A model generated the notes under the pieces. The model was not told where the DNA came from, did not search any database, and saw nothing but the letters and a program-made list of their open reading frames with translations. A stretch of 64,000 bases of DNA from DASXZH01 sp036502005 (GTDB taxonomy: Bacteria > Armatimonadota > Fimbriimonadia > Fimbriimonadales > Fimbriimonadaceae). Positions 26,968 through 36,353 of the stretch are shown in pieces. Location of the stretch: contig DASXZH010000037.1 of the NCBI GenBank assembly GCA_036502005.1, forward strand, positions 40,761-104,760. The letters are read 5' to 3'. Each line of letters begins with the position of its first letter. Position 1 is the stretch's first letter. A program made the translations under genes and the position numbers.

Positions 26968-27690
26968 TTAGCGCCTGTTCATCTGAAGGAAGATTCTCAG
27001 AACGTACCAGAATAGGAGCGCGATGGCTGCGAACAGTTCCAAAGCGGCCGCCACATATTGGTCGGACCGATAATATTTCAGCACTCTCGATGTTGAGTAA
27101 AGGATTGATACGGAGGCGATCAGAATCATGATTCCGCTAAACCAGACGCCTAGGTTTAGGCCGAACAGGATCGCGACAATGATAACGCCAAGGGCAGTGA
27201 ACATCGCTGCCGCAAGAAAGCCACCAAGGAACGAGAAGTCCTTGTTGTAGATGATCACGTACCCGCTCAAACCCGCGAACGTGCAAAGCGTTACCACGGC
27301 AGAATCCGCCAAGACGTTAGGAGCGCCTTGCCGAGCCCCGTATAGGGCCGCGATCAAAATGAGCGGCGAAAAGAGCAACGCCTCGCCGAGAGTGTAAATC
27401 CCAAGGCCCAAGTATTGCGTGCTAAGGGGCCGATCCGCCCTGGCCATCGACTGAGCCAAGTAGCCCACGACAGCAAAACCGCCTAAGAATAACAGCCATG
27501 TGTACTGACCTGCCGCGATGAACTGCAGTATTGACCTGCTAATTCCGGACGTCAAAAATGCCCAAGAGAAGAAGACGAACAACCCGATGGCCCCAGCCAA
27601 ATGCGCATAGGTCTTTCGAATAAATGTAACGCGGTCATCCAAGGTCCCCGCCATGACCGAGCCAGGCCTGTAGTTGCTGTTATAACTCAC
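26968..27690 (-). CDS. Bax inhibitor-1 (BI-1/YccA) family membrane protein
   Basis: 240 residues from GTG at 27690 with ribosome site GAGGTG five bases upstream. Seven predicted membrane helices; first helix AHLAGAIGLFVFFSWAFLTS, and the late segment LGVWFSGIMILIASVSILYS resembles the BI-1 signature. The soluble N-terminus is about 30 residues. Family members are pH-sensitive calcium leak channels or modulate membrane proteases. Confidence 0.9.
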   Translation of the reverse strand: MSYNSNYRPGSVMAGTLDDRVTFIRKTYAHLAGAIGLFVFFSWAFLTSGISRSILQFIAAGQYTWLLFLGGFAVVGYLAQSMARADRPLSTQYLGLGIYTLGEALLFSPLILIAALYGARQGAPNVLADSAVVTLCTFAGLSGYVIIYNKDFSFLGGFLAAAMFTALGVIIVAILFGLNLGVWFSGIMILIASVSILYSTSRVLKYYRSDQYVAAALELFAAIALLFWYVLRIFLQMNRR

Positions 27691-27865
27691 TTCTTCACCT
27701 CACTATCCATAACAAATAATACGAGAACCAGGGTTCTGCGGGTTCAATTGTAAAACATAAGGATACCGAAGACGCTTTATTGTCCTCCGTAGCTTCGTTG
27801 GGACTGGACCCGGCGCCCTAATTAATAACCGACATATTGCAACTCGGCGGGTGTCATACCAGACA

Positions 27866-27894
27866 TTGTCATTCTTTGCTATTTATGGAATAAT
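27866..27894 (+). promoter_or_regulatory. Candidate promoter for the parD-parE locus
   Basis: TTGTCA (27866-27871), a 17-base spacer and AATAAT (27889-27894), 24 bases before the parD ATG. The -10 box is imperfect. Confidence 0.4.
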
Positions 27895-27918
27895 ATAACC
27901 GTAGGAAGAATAGCCCCA

Positions 27919-28215
27919 ATGAATGTCTCACTCACTCCCGAGCTTGATCATTACGTCCTTTCTAAGGTTCAAACTGGTCGTTACAATTCCGCCAGCGAAG
28001 TTTTGCGGGAAGCACTCCGGCTGATGCAGGAACGAGATGAATTTCGATCGCTGCAACTTACAGAGGCCCGTCTTAAAATACAAAATGGTCTTGAGGCTCT
28101 CGCCATCGGCGATTACGTTGAAGATACCTCGACCGAGCTTTACGAGCAGGCTATCGCTCGGTCCCGACAAAGGGTTGAAGACAAGAAGCGCCTGAGCGAT
28201 GCCCCACAGGTATAG
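27919..28215 (+). CDS. parD: ParD-type antitoxin (CC2985 family)
   Basis: 98 residues. Ribbon-helix-helix N-terminus (MNVSLTPELDHYVLSKVQTG) followed by SASEVLREALRLMQERDE, the ParD signature. The C-terminal half would wrap the toxin. The cognate toxin frame overlaps by 17 bases and is frameshifted. Confidence 0.92.
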   Translation: MNVSLTPELDHYVLSKVQTGRYNSASEVLREALRLMQERDEFRSLQLTEARLKIQNGLEALAIGDYVEDTSTELYEQAIARSRQRVEDKKRLSDAPQV

Positions 28216-28506
28216 ACTTTCTGGTCCGGCTAGCCGGGACATTGACGCTATTTGGGATGATGTACTTGAACGAAGCTCAGCCTTGATTTCGCGGACAAAG
28301 TGCTTTGGAAACTTCATGCAGCTTTCGATCTACTCGCCGAACATTCTCAAGCAGGGCATATTCGGGAAGACCTCACAGACAAACCGCTTAAGTTTTGGGC
28401 CGTCTATCGTTACCTTATCGTTTACAATCCCGATTCCTTGCCGATAGAGGTCGTAGCGGTCATTCATGGAGCCAGAGATTTGCCAGTTCTGCTCGAAGAA
28501 CGGTAG
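28199..28506 (+). pseudogene. parE: ParE-family toxin, broken by a one-base frameshift
   Basis: The first frame from ATG 28199 reads MPHRYRLSGPASRDIDAIWD up to about 28285. The rest of a normal ParE continues two bases off, ending at 28506 (KVLWKLHAAFDLLAEH, LTDKPLKFWAVYRYLIVY, VVAVIHGARDL). Inserting one G in TTGAT at 28283-28287 restores LDFADKVL and a single ORF of about 102 residues. So the toxin looks inactivated by a single-base deletion, or the base is a sequence error. The C-terminal IHGARD motif is intact. Confidence 0.85.
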
Positions 28507-28534
28507 CCTTTTCGTCGACACGAGTGTTGGGAAG

Positions 28535-28807
28535 CTAGCGAGTCTCAGTTACTTGAAAATCAGCATAAACTCGACTGGGCCCTTCCTCGACTTTAACATC
28601 ATCCACGCGGCCCGGACCATTCCACATCTCCTCTTCAAACCTTTTCAACGTTCCTTCCTCTTCGTGCTGGGCGATGACCCGAACGATGCCCGCATCGGTG
28701 TTCCAAGCCTCACCTTTAATCCCATTCGCGAAGGCAGTTTGCTTGATATACCCCCGGAAACCAACGCCCTGGACATAACCTGAAATTCTTAGCTCATGCG
28801 AAACCAT
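28535..28807 (-). CDS. acyP: Acylphosphatase
   Basis: 90 residues from ATG at 28807 (MVSHELRISGYVQGVGFR); the longer frame to 28888 is read from a dispersed repeat. The phosphate loop GYVQGVGFRGY, with catalytic Arg, and the conserved Asn in AWNTDAGIVRVIAQ are present. It hydrolyses acyl phosphates in the cytoplasm. Confidence 0.94.
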   Translation of the reverse strand: MVSHELRISGYVQGVGFRGYIKQTAFANGIKGEAWNTDAGIVRVIAQHEEEGTLKRFEEEMWNGPGRVDDVKVEEGPSRVYADFQVTETR

Positions 28808-28858
28808 AACTAATTTTGGTTTAACTGAATAATTCTGTGCATCGTTCGCCAAAAAAGG

Positions 28859-28907
28859 AAACCCCATCCCAACCCTTCCCCCCTCCACCGGAGTGAAAGG
28901 GGAAGGT
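28859..28907. repeat. C-rich dispersed repeat, copy A
   Basis: The stretch AACCCCATCCCAACCCTTCC continues with a CTCC/GGAG hairpin centre. The same unit occurs inverted at 45186-45233. Internal arms (CCTTCCC / GGGGAAGG) can pair. Confidence 0.8.
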
Positions 28908-28934
28908 CTTCAGAAGTAGGTATTCTCGCGCTAA

Positions 28935-31118
28935 GTGAAATACGATCACTGGCTAAAAGCCCAAAAAGTTTGCGTTATCGGGGCGGGGACAATGGGCAGC
29001 GGAATCGCTGCCCATTTAGCGAATATTGGTTTCGAGGTTGTGCTTCTGGATCTGAGCCTAGAAGCAGCAGAAGCAGGGCTGGATCGTGCCCGGCAGGCAC
29101 GCCCACCACATTTTTTTACTCACCAGAAAGCCGACTCGATTTCCGTCGGCAGTATCAATGAAAACCTCGGCTCTATTGCCGATTCAGACTGGGTCGTAGA
29201 AGCCATTTACGAAAACCTTGATGCCAAACGGAAGCTTTTCGCAGAAATAGAGCCTATTCTCAGCCCCGAAGCCATGATCACGACAAATACGAGTGGGCTG
29301 GAGATTGGGTCGCTGGCCGATGGATTAAGCCCCTCGTTCCAAGAAAGGTTCATGGGAACCCACTTTTTTAACCCGCCGCGTTACCTTAAGCTGCTTGAGC
29401 TTATTCCCACGCAAACCACGGATCCGGAAGCAGTTAAAGCAGTTAGTAAATTCCTAGAGGAACGGGTTGCTCGCAGAGTGGTTGTAGCAAAAGATACACC
29501 CGGCTTTATAGCGAACCGGTTTGGCATGTGGTCCATGTTCAATGCAACCCATGTAACGGAACGGCTGAGGCTGTGCATTGAAGACGTCGATGTCATTACC
29601 GGTCCCTTTTTAGGCAGGCCGCGAAGCGCCAGTTTTCGCCTTAACGATATCGTTGGGCTTGATATCATGTTGGACATTGCCAACCACCTTCGTGAGCGCT
29701 GCCCTACAGATCCGTTTATCGGCGCCCTTCAGGCACCCAAATCACTCACTACTTTGATTTCCAAAGGTTGGATCGGCGATAAGGCGGGCCAGGGCTATTA
29801 CAAGAAAGAAGGAAAAGAACTCGTCGCGTTTGACCTGCAAACCATGGCCTACCGAATGCGGCGCGAATCCGGCTATAAGTCGCTGACTGAGCTAAAGGAT
29901 AAGCCGCTCGGCGAGCGGATCAGACTTGCCATGATGGAACGCGACGAAGTCGGAGAGTTCTTGCGACTCTATCTCGTGCCAACCCTCAGGTATGCGGCCT
30001 ACCTAAAGCAGGAGATCAGCCATAGCGTGGCCGATTTCGACCATGTGATGATGTGGGGATTTGGGTGGGAGAAAGGCCCATTTGGGTTGATCGACGCCAT
30101 CGGCGCCGAACATCTCGGCATCGAGGAAGAACCATTTTACAAAGATGGGATGGCCCGGAGCTTTGAAGGCAAGTACGTTTCCATTCCCAAATCTTCGGAG
30201 TACAAACCCCTTACCGAATACAAAGTTCTTGAATCGATGGAAGGCTTTAACGTAAGGGACCTTGGTGACAAGGTGCATGCAATTTGCCTTACCACGAAGA
30301 TGGGCACATTGAATCCCGCCTTGGTTATCGCCCTCAACGAGTTCGTAGAATCCTCCAAACTCAAACGCTTTGTATTCACAAGCGAAGCCCGCAGTTTCTC
30401 GGCCGGCTATGATCTTCGGTTCTTTGCAGACCGAGTAGCGGACGACGATTTCGCGGGCATGGAGGAAGCGCTCAAGCAGCTTCAATCTCTGGCAACCAAG
30501 TTCTCTGAGCGCGCAAGCGTGGCCGCGATTTTTGGCCACTGTCTTGGAGGCGGTTATGAATTAGCCGCGCGCTGCAGCATCATTGCCGCTCTTGCGGAAA
30601 CCCAGATTGGGTTGCCCGAATCCAAGGTTGGACTTATTCCAGCGGGCGGGGGCACCGCGCTGATGAGATTACGAAATCAGGCAACGGGCGCGAAAGGCCT
30701 TTCGGAGGTAGTTTTGAGGCTAACTTCCGGGGTTGTGGCTACGAACGCTGACGAAGCGAGACTCCTCGGATATCTGAGGCCAACGGATGTGGTGGTTTAT
30801 CATCCGGATAGGCTCATCCATGATGCCAAGCATTTGGCTCTTAAGGCGGAGCCAAGAGTAGAGGAAGAACTGGTTCCGATGGCGGGGCCGTTATCCGGCA
30901 TGATCGATACCCTTCTCTCTCAGCGCCGCCAGCGGGGAGAGTTTACGGAATACGATGAGCAAATCGGCCTCAAACTGAAAACTGTTTTCAGCAAAGCAAG
31001 TAGTTTCGACGACGCTCTTGAACGAGAGCGCCAGATGTTCTTAGATTTGGCGGGACGCCAGATGACCATCCTACGCATCAAGCACATGCTCGATAACGGC
31101 AAAGCGCTTAAGAACTAA
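28935..31118 (+). CDS. fadN: 3-hydroxyacyl-CoA dehydrogenase/enoyl-CoA hydratase, FadN-type order
   Basis: 727 residues from GTG at 28935. The N-terminal Rossmann domain (VCVIGAGTMGSGIAAHLANIG), the NTSGLEIGSL and GTHFFNPPRYLKLLELI motifs and the FIANR helix are the dehydrogenase. Residues about 430-640 are a crotonase domain (FSAGYDLRFF, then GHCLGGGYELAARC with the oxyanion Gly, and GLPESKVGLIPAGGGT). Dehydrogenase before hydratase matches Bacillus FadN, the reverse of E. coli FadB. It carries out two steps of beta-oxidation. No thiolase gene is nearby. Confidence 0.93.
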   Translation: MKYDHWLKAQKVCVIGAGTMGSGIAAHLANIGFEVVLLDLSLEAAEAGLDRARQARPPHFFTHQKADSISVGSINENLGSIADSDWVVEAIYENLDAKRKLFAEIEPILSPEAMITTNTSGLEIGSLADGLSPSFQERFMGTHFFNPPRYLKLLELIPTQTTDPEAVKAVSKFLEERVARRVVVAKDTPGFIANRFGMWSMFNATHVTERLRLCIEDVDVITGPFLGRPRSASFRLNDIVGLDIMLDIANHLRERCPTDPFIGALQAPKSLTTLISKGWIGDKAGQGYYKKEGKELVAFDLQTMAYRMRRESGYKSLTELKDKPLGERIRLAMMERDEVGEFLRLYLVPTLRYAAYLKQEISHSVADFDHVMMWGFGWEKGPFGLIDAIGAEHLGIEEEPFYKDGMARSFEGKYVSIPKSSEYKPLTEYKVLESMEGFNVRDLGDKVHAICLTTKMGTLNPALVIALNEFVESSKLKRFVFTSEARSFSAGYDLRFFADRVADDDFAGMEEALKQLQSLATKFSERASVAAIFGHCLGGGYELAARCSIIAALAETQIGLPESKVGLIPAGGGTALMRLRNQATGAKGLSEVVLRLTSGVVATNADEARLLGYLRPTDVVVYHPDRLIHDAKHLALKAEPRVEEELVPMAGPLSGMIDTLLSQRRQRGEFTEYDEQIGLKLKTVFSKASSFDDALERERQMFLDLAGRQMTILRIKHMLDNGKALKN

Positions 31119-31266
31119 CGCATCGGCTGAGATCGTCTCAACACGATAGCGATTCTGAGACACAAGGTTCTTCTTCACGCAAAACGAACCTACTAGGAAT
31201 TTGTTTAGTTGAGCACGTAATTGCCCACATTTAGGCAAGGTAGCGTTAGGGACTTGACTCGTGACT

Positions 31267-31272
31267 TATAAT
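31267..31272 (+). promoter_or_regulatory. TATAAT -10 box upstream of the di-haem peroxidase gene
   Basis: TATAAT at 31267-31272 gives a leader of about 31-37 bases. A TTGACT lies only seven bases upstream of it, so the -35 element is unclear. Confidence 0.35.
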
Positions 31273-31309
31273 ATTTGTTGCGGGGAGCTCGACGATTCGA
31301 ATTAAGGGG

Positions 31310-32710
31310 ATGTTTTTGAAAGCCTTTGCCAGTAGATTTGTATTTTTCGCGTGTGCCCCGCTTTTTATAGCGGGGCTTCTGACTTCCGGCGCACAACTTA
31401 GCGCAGCGGCGCAAAGTCCAAACAAGCAGCTACAGATACTTTTGGGCGAGCAGCTTTTTTTCGATAAGCAGCTCTCCAATCCTGCAGGGATGGCATGTTC
31501 CAGTTGCCACGATCCAGCCGCAGGATTTTCTTATCCGATCTCTTCGGTTAACGCATCTCTTGGTCCCGTTCCGGGCGTCGTGAAGGGGCGTTTTGGGAAC
31601 CGAATCCCGCCAAGCGCCGCTTACGCTGCCTACGTTCAGCAAGGTTTACCGAAGTATGATCCGCAGCTAGCGGCCTATGTTGGTGGCGTGTTTTGGGATG
31701 GCCGCGCCGCCAGCTTAACGAACCAGGCGCTAGCTCCATTTTTAAACCCGAATGAGATGAATAATCTTCTTCATGACCTTGGGGAGCCGACCATGGTTGT
31801 CGCGGCTGTGAAAAATGGACCTTTCGGGAACCTGTTTAAGCAAGTTTACGGCGGTAACGTCTTTAGTGAATCGACATCGGCGGTCTACAGTTTGATAGCG
31901 GGCGCTATCGCGGCCTACGAGACTTTCCCGTCTGTCAACCAGCTTTCCTCAAAGTACGATGCCTGGCGAAAAGGCCGCGCAACTCTAACGGACGCAGAGC
32001 TTGATGGTCTGCGGCTGGTCACCGGTTCATGGACAGGGCGCCCCGGCGGTCCCGCCTATTACAAGAACGCACAGTGTACGAGCTGCCATAGCATTCCCAC
32101 AGATACCGCGAGCGGACCGGATCTGTGGACCGACTCTCGCTATGCAAACATTGGCGCTCCGAGAAATCCCAACAACCCCTTTTATAAGATGACGGACTCG
32201 ACCGCCGATCCAGAGGGCTTCAACGCGCTCGGCGAAAACTATGTCGATTTTGGGTTGGGAGACTTCCTCTATGTTGAGCTCGGGAAGCCTTCAGGCGATT
32301 TGATGGAAGGAGACCCGCTCGGTCTTGATGGAACGTTCAAAGCACCGACTTTGCGCAACGTGGACAAACGACCCTCGCCGGGATTCGTGAAGGCATATTT
32401 CCACAATGGCGTTTTCAAGAGTCTGAAGCAGGTCGTGCATTTCTACAACACGCGGAATTTGACGACCTATCCCGGAGAGGTCATCGATTTTTCGCAGGCA
32501 AATCCGTATGCGCATCTTAAAGGCAAGCCACTTTGGCCGGAACCCGAATATATTTCCGCGGTAACGATGCAAAACCCAGCGGGACTGCCTAACAGCGGCG
32601 TCGACACGGTTGGCAACTTGGGTTTAAGCGAAAAACAGGAAGACGACATTGTCGCCTTCTTACAGACTCTCAGTGACGGGTATTTCAACGGGCCGGAAAT
32701 TCGGCCTTAA
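31310..32710 (+). CDS. Di-haem cytochrome c peroxidase/MauG family, secreted
   Basis: 466 residues. ATG 31310 directly abuts AGGGG. TTG at 31316 (MKAFASRF) has the better spacing and n-region, so the true start may be two codons later. Signal peptide to about residue 35. Two haem-c sites are seen: CSSCH at 63-67 and CTSCH at about 255-259. Motifs typical of the family include EQLFFDKQLS, FWDGRAASLTNQALAPF, and late TLRNVDKRPSPGFVKAYFHNG. It should reduce hydrogen peroxide or oxidise a partner in the periplasm. Confidence 0.92.
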   Translation: MFLKAFASRFVFFACAPLFIAGLLTSGAQLSAAAQSPNKQLQILLGEQLFFDKQLSNPAGMACSSCHDPAAGFSYPISSVNASLGPVPGVVKGRFGNRIPPSAAYAAYVQQGLPKYDPQLAAYVGGVFWDGRAASLTNQALAPFLNPNEMNNLLHDLGEPTMVVAAVKNGPFGNLFKQVYGGNVFSESTSAVYSLIAGAIAAYETFPSVNQLSSKYDAWRKGRATLTDAELDGLRLVTGSWTGRPGGPAYYKNAQCTSCHSIPTDTASGPDLWTDSRYANIGAPRNPNNPFYKMTDSTADPEGFNALGENYVDFGLGDFLYVELGKPSGDLMEGDPLGLDGTFKAPTLRNVDKRPSPGFVKAYFHNGVFKSLKQVVHFYNTRNLTTYPGEVIDFSQANPYAHLKGKPLWPEPEYISAVTMQNPAGLPNSGVDTVGNLGLSEKQEDDIVAFLQTLSDGYFNGPEIRP

Positions 32711-32736
32711 AGTCCCAACGATATCTCTCCTGGTTG

Positions 32737-32797
32737 AAAAATGCGGTGGAGCTTTATTTTTAAAGCTCCGCTTTGCAGCGTATGCACCGCCATTTTT
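32737..32797. other. Nested inverted repeats between peroxidase and pilin genes
   Basis: Inner perfect 9-bp repeat GGAGCTTTA/TAAAGCTCC (32748-32756, 32761-32769) with a 4-base loop. Outer arms AAAAATGCGGTG (32737-32748) and CACCGCCATTTTT (32785-32797). It can act as a terminator for the peroxidase, with A/T runs on both sides, or as a leader structure for the pilin gene. Confidence 0.6.
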
Positions 32798-32899
32798 GCG
32801 GAGACTCCCTCAAAACTCCCGAAAAGCCTTGGTATTTTTACCAGTATTGCTAAGTTGCTGCTTTTTAATTGCCGATACAGTTACTAGCGAGGTTTATGA

Positions 32900-33340
32900 A
32901 TGTCTATCACGGCTAAAGCGAAAAGACGAGGTTTTACTCTTGTCGAACTTCTAGTAGTTGTTATCATTATTGCGATCCTAGCAGCGATCGCTATTCCCAA
33001 GTTTACGAACGCTTCACTGCGCAGCAAGGAAGCTTCCCTTCGAGGCGAGCTTAAGATGCTCCGCGATGCTGTTGAGCTTGTCAAGAACGATACCGGTGGC
33101 TATCCAAATGTGGCTAGTGACCTTACCCTTACATCATCTCCGCCAGCTGTTTACAGTGTTACTGGCGGCGCGCTGATTTCAGTCACCAGTGGCTCGTGGA
33201 AAGGGCCGTATGTTTCGGCCGTTGACAACGACCCGATCAGCAATACCGCTTTCCAGTACGCCAACACGACGGGTACATTCAAGGCGAGCGCAACCGATCC
33301 GGAACCCGCTTCCGACCAATCTAACTACCTTAACTGGTAA
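32900..33340 (+). CDS. Type II secretion/type IV pilus major pseudopilin (GspG/PilE-like)
   Basis: 146 residues. Short leader KAKRRG is followed by FTLVELLVVVIIIAILAAIAIP, the prepilin peptidase site and hydrophobic N-helix with Glu5. The globular part, with ELKMLRDAVELVKNDTGGYP and a GPYVSAVDNDP segment, resembles GspG (the family's Tyr-Pro and PWG-like region). It is assembled into a pilus or pseudopilus. A strong terminator follows at 33381. Confidence 0.9.
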   Translation: MSITAKAKRRGFTLVELLVVVIIIAILAAIAIPKFTNASLRSKEASLRGELKMLRDAVELVKNDTGGYPNVASDLTLTSSPPAVYSVTGGALISVTSGSWKGPYVSAVDNDPISNTAFQYANTTGTFKASATDPEPASDQSNYLNW

Positions 33341-33380
33341 TCGTCTCGGCTGCAAAAAAGCCTAGCTGAGGCCGGGAGAG

Positions 33381-33427
33381 AAGTCTCGGGGGACACATTG
33401 TGTTCCCCGAGACTTTAATTGTTTTGG
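33381..33427 (+). terminator. Strong rho-independent terminator after pilin
   Basis: Long stem AAGTCTCGGGG...CCCCGAGACTT (arms 33381-33397 and 33401-33415, one mismatch) with a 3-base loop, followed by TAATTGTTTT. Confidence 0.85.
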
Positions 33428-33629
33428 TAGGGACCGGCGAAAGGTGTTCCCATACCGTAGCCCTTAAGTTGAGATCCGCCTATACGAAGCAGCACTTCGG
33501 GACCTCCCCCGGTTCGCGGACTCACCGGCCCCTCCGCCCGAGAGGGGCGAGGGGTTTCGCGGTGATCAAAGTTCTCAACGTAGGGCGAAGCCGCGGCGGC
33601 GCCGAGGAGAGCTATAAGATTTCACTCGC

Positions 33630-33851
33630 TTAACGTTGCCTAGATATAGCTTCGGTCGGATGCTCTGCCCGCCAGCGCTGCAGATCGCGGTAGGAAAAAT
33701 ACATCGCGAGGATAAACATCAACAGCGCGACCAAGAAAATAAAAGTCACCAATAGCTGACCCGACCTGGCCCTCTTGGCATCGTATTCGAACACATCGAA
33801 GCCTTCTGGCAAATCCTGCTGGCTCCATTCTTCTTCGGGCTCTTCGTTCAT
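33630..33851 (-). CDS. Small single-pass membrane protein
   Basis: 73 residues from ATG at 33851 (MNEEPEEEWSQQDLPEG); a TTG eight codons upstream is possible. Acidic cytosolic N-terminus, one membrane helix (LLVTFIFLVALLMFILAMYF) and a short basic tail. No family recognised. The strong composition contrast and clean helix support a real gene. Confidence 0.55.
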   Translation of the reverse strand: MNEEPEEEWSQQDLPEGFDVFEYDAKRARSGQLLVTFIFLVALLMFILAMYFSYRDLQRWRAEHPTEAISRQR

Positions 33852-34051
33852 TTGTTCCGAGTGCTCTAACTCCAAAAACTACTAGCTTCTTACCACGCCC
33901 GGAGTGGAATCCACTCAAAGGCAGCTATTAACCCCCATCCCGACCACGAACAATTTTTGATTTTTGATTTTCGAATGTCCAATTTCGATTAGGGTTTTAC
34001 GGGTGGGGAGAAAAGGGCAGAAGGGCTTTAACGACCCAGCTAGGAATGTAA

Positions 34052-35302
34052 ATGAAAAAATACGGAGGCCACTTCTTTTGGGGGATATTTGCACTTGTCT
34101 CCGGTTTTCTACTCATCTTAGCTTCTGCCAATCTCGCTTTCCACCCCAAAACTGCCATTGAAACGGATCATTCGACGATTAACCTGGTTAGCCTCTCAGA
34201 TGGCGTTCATCCCTGGTTGACTCTGGATCTGCAAACAGATCCGGCTGATACCGACCTCCGGCATCTTAGCTGGTCTCCCATCGGCAGAACTCTGGCATTT
34301 CTCGATGGCGACGATTTGCGAACCTGGAATCCTAACGGATCCGCGCAACTTACAGGCGGCCATAACTGGAAAGGTCCCTTTTGGAGTCCGGACGGAGAGT
34401 TTCTGGTCGTTACTTCGCCCCAGAAGACCCTGATTTTTAACCAAAAAACCATGGATGTCCAGCAGGAGTTCGATGGTGAGAATACAGTTTGGTGGTCGAA
34501 TGGCAAGATGTGTTCAGCCAAGCTCCTGGACCCCAACAAGCGTACGAAAAAAGATATCCAGTCCTTCTTATTTGGCAACCAGGAGTTAAAACTCCCGGCC
34601 GGACTTTCCCTGACCGCCGCTTCGTCGGATGGCAAAGTTCTGCTCGCCCAAACAAATTTTATGGACAACGATACCGATCCCGGCAGCTTTATGCTGATGG
34701 GGATGGACACGAAAACCGGTTCCGTGATCTGGATAAACCCAGCCCCGCGAGCGGCTGCCCACAACTTTGCCACCCCTCAGGTTCTGTGGAACGAGAAATA
34801 CCAATTGGCAACGCAGACGGTGGACGCAGGGGGCGGATTTGATTTACACGGTTACGCCCAAAGCGGCGGTAAAACGCTGGAGCTGAAGTTTGCAAACTCG
34901 GCTAACTACTCTTGGATTTCGGGGAACCTCTCATGGACGGGAGAAGAACTCTTCGCGCCGATGACTTTGGCGAAAATCATCCAAGCCTCGAAAAGCGCCA
35001 CAAGCGTTAAATTCTGGAACGAACTGGCTCTTTTTGACGGCCAAACTCACAACTTACGCACCGTTTCAACGGGGATCCCGTTTGAAGAAGCGGCCGCTTC
35101 TGAGGATTACGTGGCGATGATTATTCCGGGTGGGCAAGGCGTGCAGATCGTTGTTTGCCCTTGGACTAAAGATGAGAAGGGAAAGATCACGGGGGTGACG
35201 TACCACTATGAGCCGCCAAAACAGCCGAGCGCGACGCAGGTGGAAATGGCCAAGATCATGCAGAAAATCAATCAGTCCGGATCGACGAAGATCAAGGCGT
35301 AG
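34052..35302 (+). CDS. Membrane-anchored or secreted beta-propeller-like protein
   Basis: 416 residues. One N-terminal hydrophobic segment (HFFWGIFALVSGFLLILASA), possibly a signal anchor. WD40/TolB-like blades follow: LSWSPIGRTLAFLDGDDLRTW, then PFWSPDGEFLVVTSPQ and later TAASSDGKVLLAQ. Proteins of this form bind peptides or polysaccharides outside the cytoplasm. No specific family can be assigned. Confidence 0.75.
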   Translation: MKKYGGHFFWGIFALVSGFLLILASANLAFHPKTAIETDHSTINLVSLSDGVHPWLTLDLQTDPADTDLRHLSWSPIGRTLAFLDGDDLRTWNPNGSAQLTGGHNWKGPFWSPDGEFLVVTSPQKTLIFNQKTMDVQQEFDGENTVWWSNGKMCSAKLLDPNKRTKKDIQSFLFGNQELKLPAGLSLTAASSDGKVLLAQTNFMDNDTDPGSFMLMGMDTKTGSVIWINPAPRAAAHNFATPQVLWNEKYQLATQTVDAGGGFDLHGYAQSGGKTLELKFANSANYSWISGNLSWTGEELFAPMTLAKIIQASKSATSVKFWNELALFDGQTHNLRTVSTGIPFEEAAASEDYVAMIIPGGQGVQIVVCPWTKDEKGKITGVTYHYEPPKQPSATQVEMAKIMQKINQSGSTKIKA

Positions 35303-35540
35303 GCCTTTATTTCGGGGTCGTGGATTCGGAATATCACGCAAAGTCGCAAGGCTAGCGAGATGGATCGGGATGGCCTTTCGGCTCTGTAAATATCCGTTGT
35401 TGTTTGCGGGCGGCTTCCGTTGTGGCACCACCTTCGGGGCAATGCCATCCAGTTTTAAAAAAATAGAGTCGATATGTTGGCAGGGACGTAGGCCCAAGGG
35501 GCCGACCTTATGCTTAAACGTACGTGAGCGCAACGAGCTC

Positions 35541-36317
35541 CTATTCCAGCATATTCTTCAAGAAATCTTTTGCCGACTTCATCATTAGTGCCGCCGCCGG
35601 GCTCTTTCCCTCGATGCACGTCGATGAACCATGGATCGTGCCTGGCGGATACACGATCACCCCATGAGGCTGCCCGTGATTGAGAGCCTGATAAATCATT
35701 ATGCGGCCATCTTTGGCCTCATCCGGTGTGCAGGCAATAAGCACAGTCGCCTTCACGTTCGCCGCCCAAGACTTCACCAAGTTCTTGTCGTCAAAATACT
35801 CGCCCGGTGAAAAGGCTAATCCGGCATTCAACTCTGGATGCTCAGAAAGGAGCTTGATCGTAAGCGAGGCGCTGTAACTGCTGCCCCAAGGAATAATTTT
35901 CTTGTAGCCCTGGCTCTTGGCCCAACTGAGGGCGCCTTCCATGTCCTTATAGGCATCCATGTAATCTTCCGAACCCTTGGCAGTTGTCGCGGTTCTGTTC
36001 TTGCGATCGAACATGTTGCCACCCGAGCGTTGGTCAATGGCTAGGCAATCGGTTCCCAGTTTTACTATTTGGGGAGCAATGGTTTCGTACTCTCCCGCGT
36101 TCGAACCCGCCTGGTGAAACATGAGCACCACGCTCTTGGCTGCCTCCTTTCCCGACCTGTAAAGATCGCCGTAAACGGTTTGGCCATCCTGGGCGGGAAA
36201 GGTTATTTCCTGCGCGCCGGCCGCCTCCTGAACAACTGGAGGCGTTGAAGACCGGGCAACTCCGTTGCCGCAAGCCGCTGCCACGGCGAGGACAAAGAAG
36301 CCTATGAAAGTTTTCAT
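35541..36317 (-). CDS. Alpha/beta-hydrolase lipoprotein
   Basis: 258 residues from ATG at 36317 (MKTFIGFFVL); the ATG at 36335 adds six residues. VAAAC is a lipobox (Cys near residue 16). SVVLMFHQAGSN is the oxyanion region, PWGSSYSASL carries the nucleophile Ser in a slightly atypical elbow, and YPPGTIHGS holds the likely catalytic His. An outer-surface esterase or dienelactone-hydrolase relative is likely. Substrate unknown. Confidence 0.85.
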   Translation of the reverse strand: MKTFIGFFVLAVAAACGNGVARSSTPPVVQEAAGAQEITFPAQDGQTVYGDLYRSGKEAAKSVVLMFHQAGSNAGEYETIAPQIVKLGTDCLAIDQRSGGNMFDRKNRTATTAKGSEDYMDAYKDMEGALSWAKSQGYKKIIPWGSSYSASLTIKLLSEHPELNAGLAFSPGEYFDDKNLVKSWAANVKATVLIACTPDEAKDGRIMIYQALNHGQPHGVIVYPPGTIHGSSTCIEGKSPAAALMMKSAKDFLKNMLE

Positions 36318-36353
36318 ATTTCTATTAAACGCCAATTTTTGCCCTACCTAGGT

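Noticed and set aside
33400..33633. 77-residue ORF after the pilin gene
   Set aside because: Its start is inside the terminator stem and the sequence is a GC-rich palindromic repeat.
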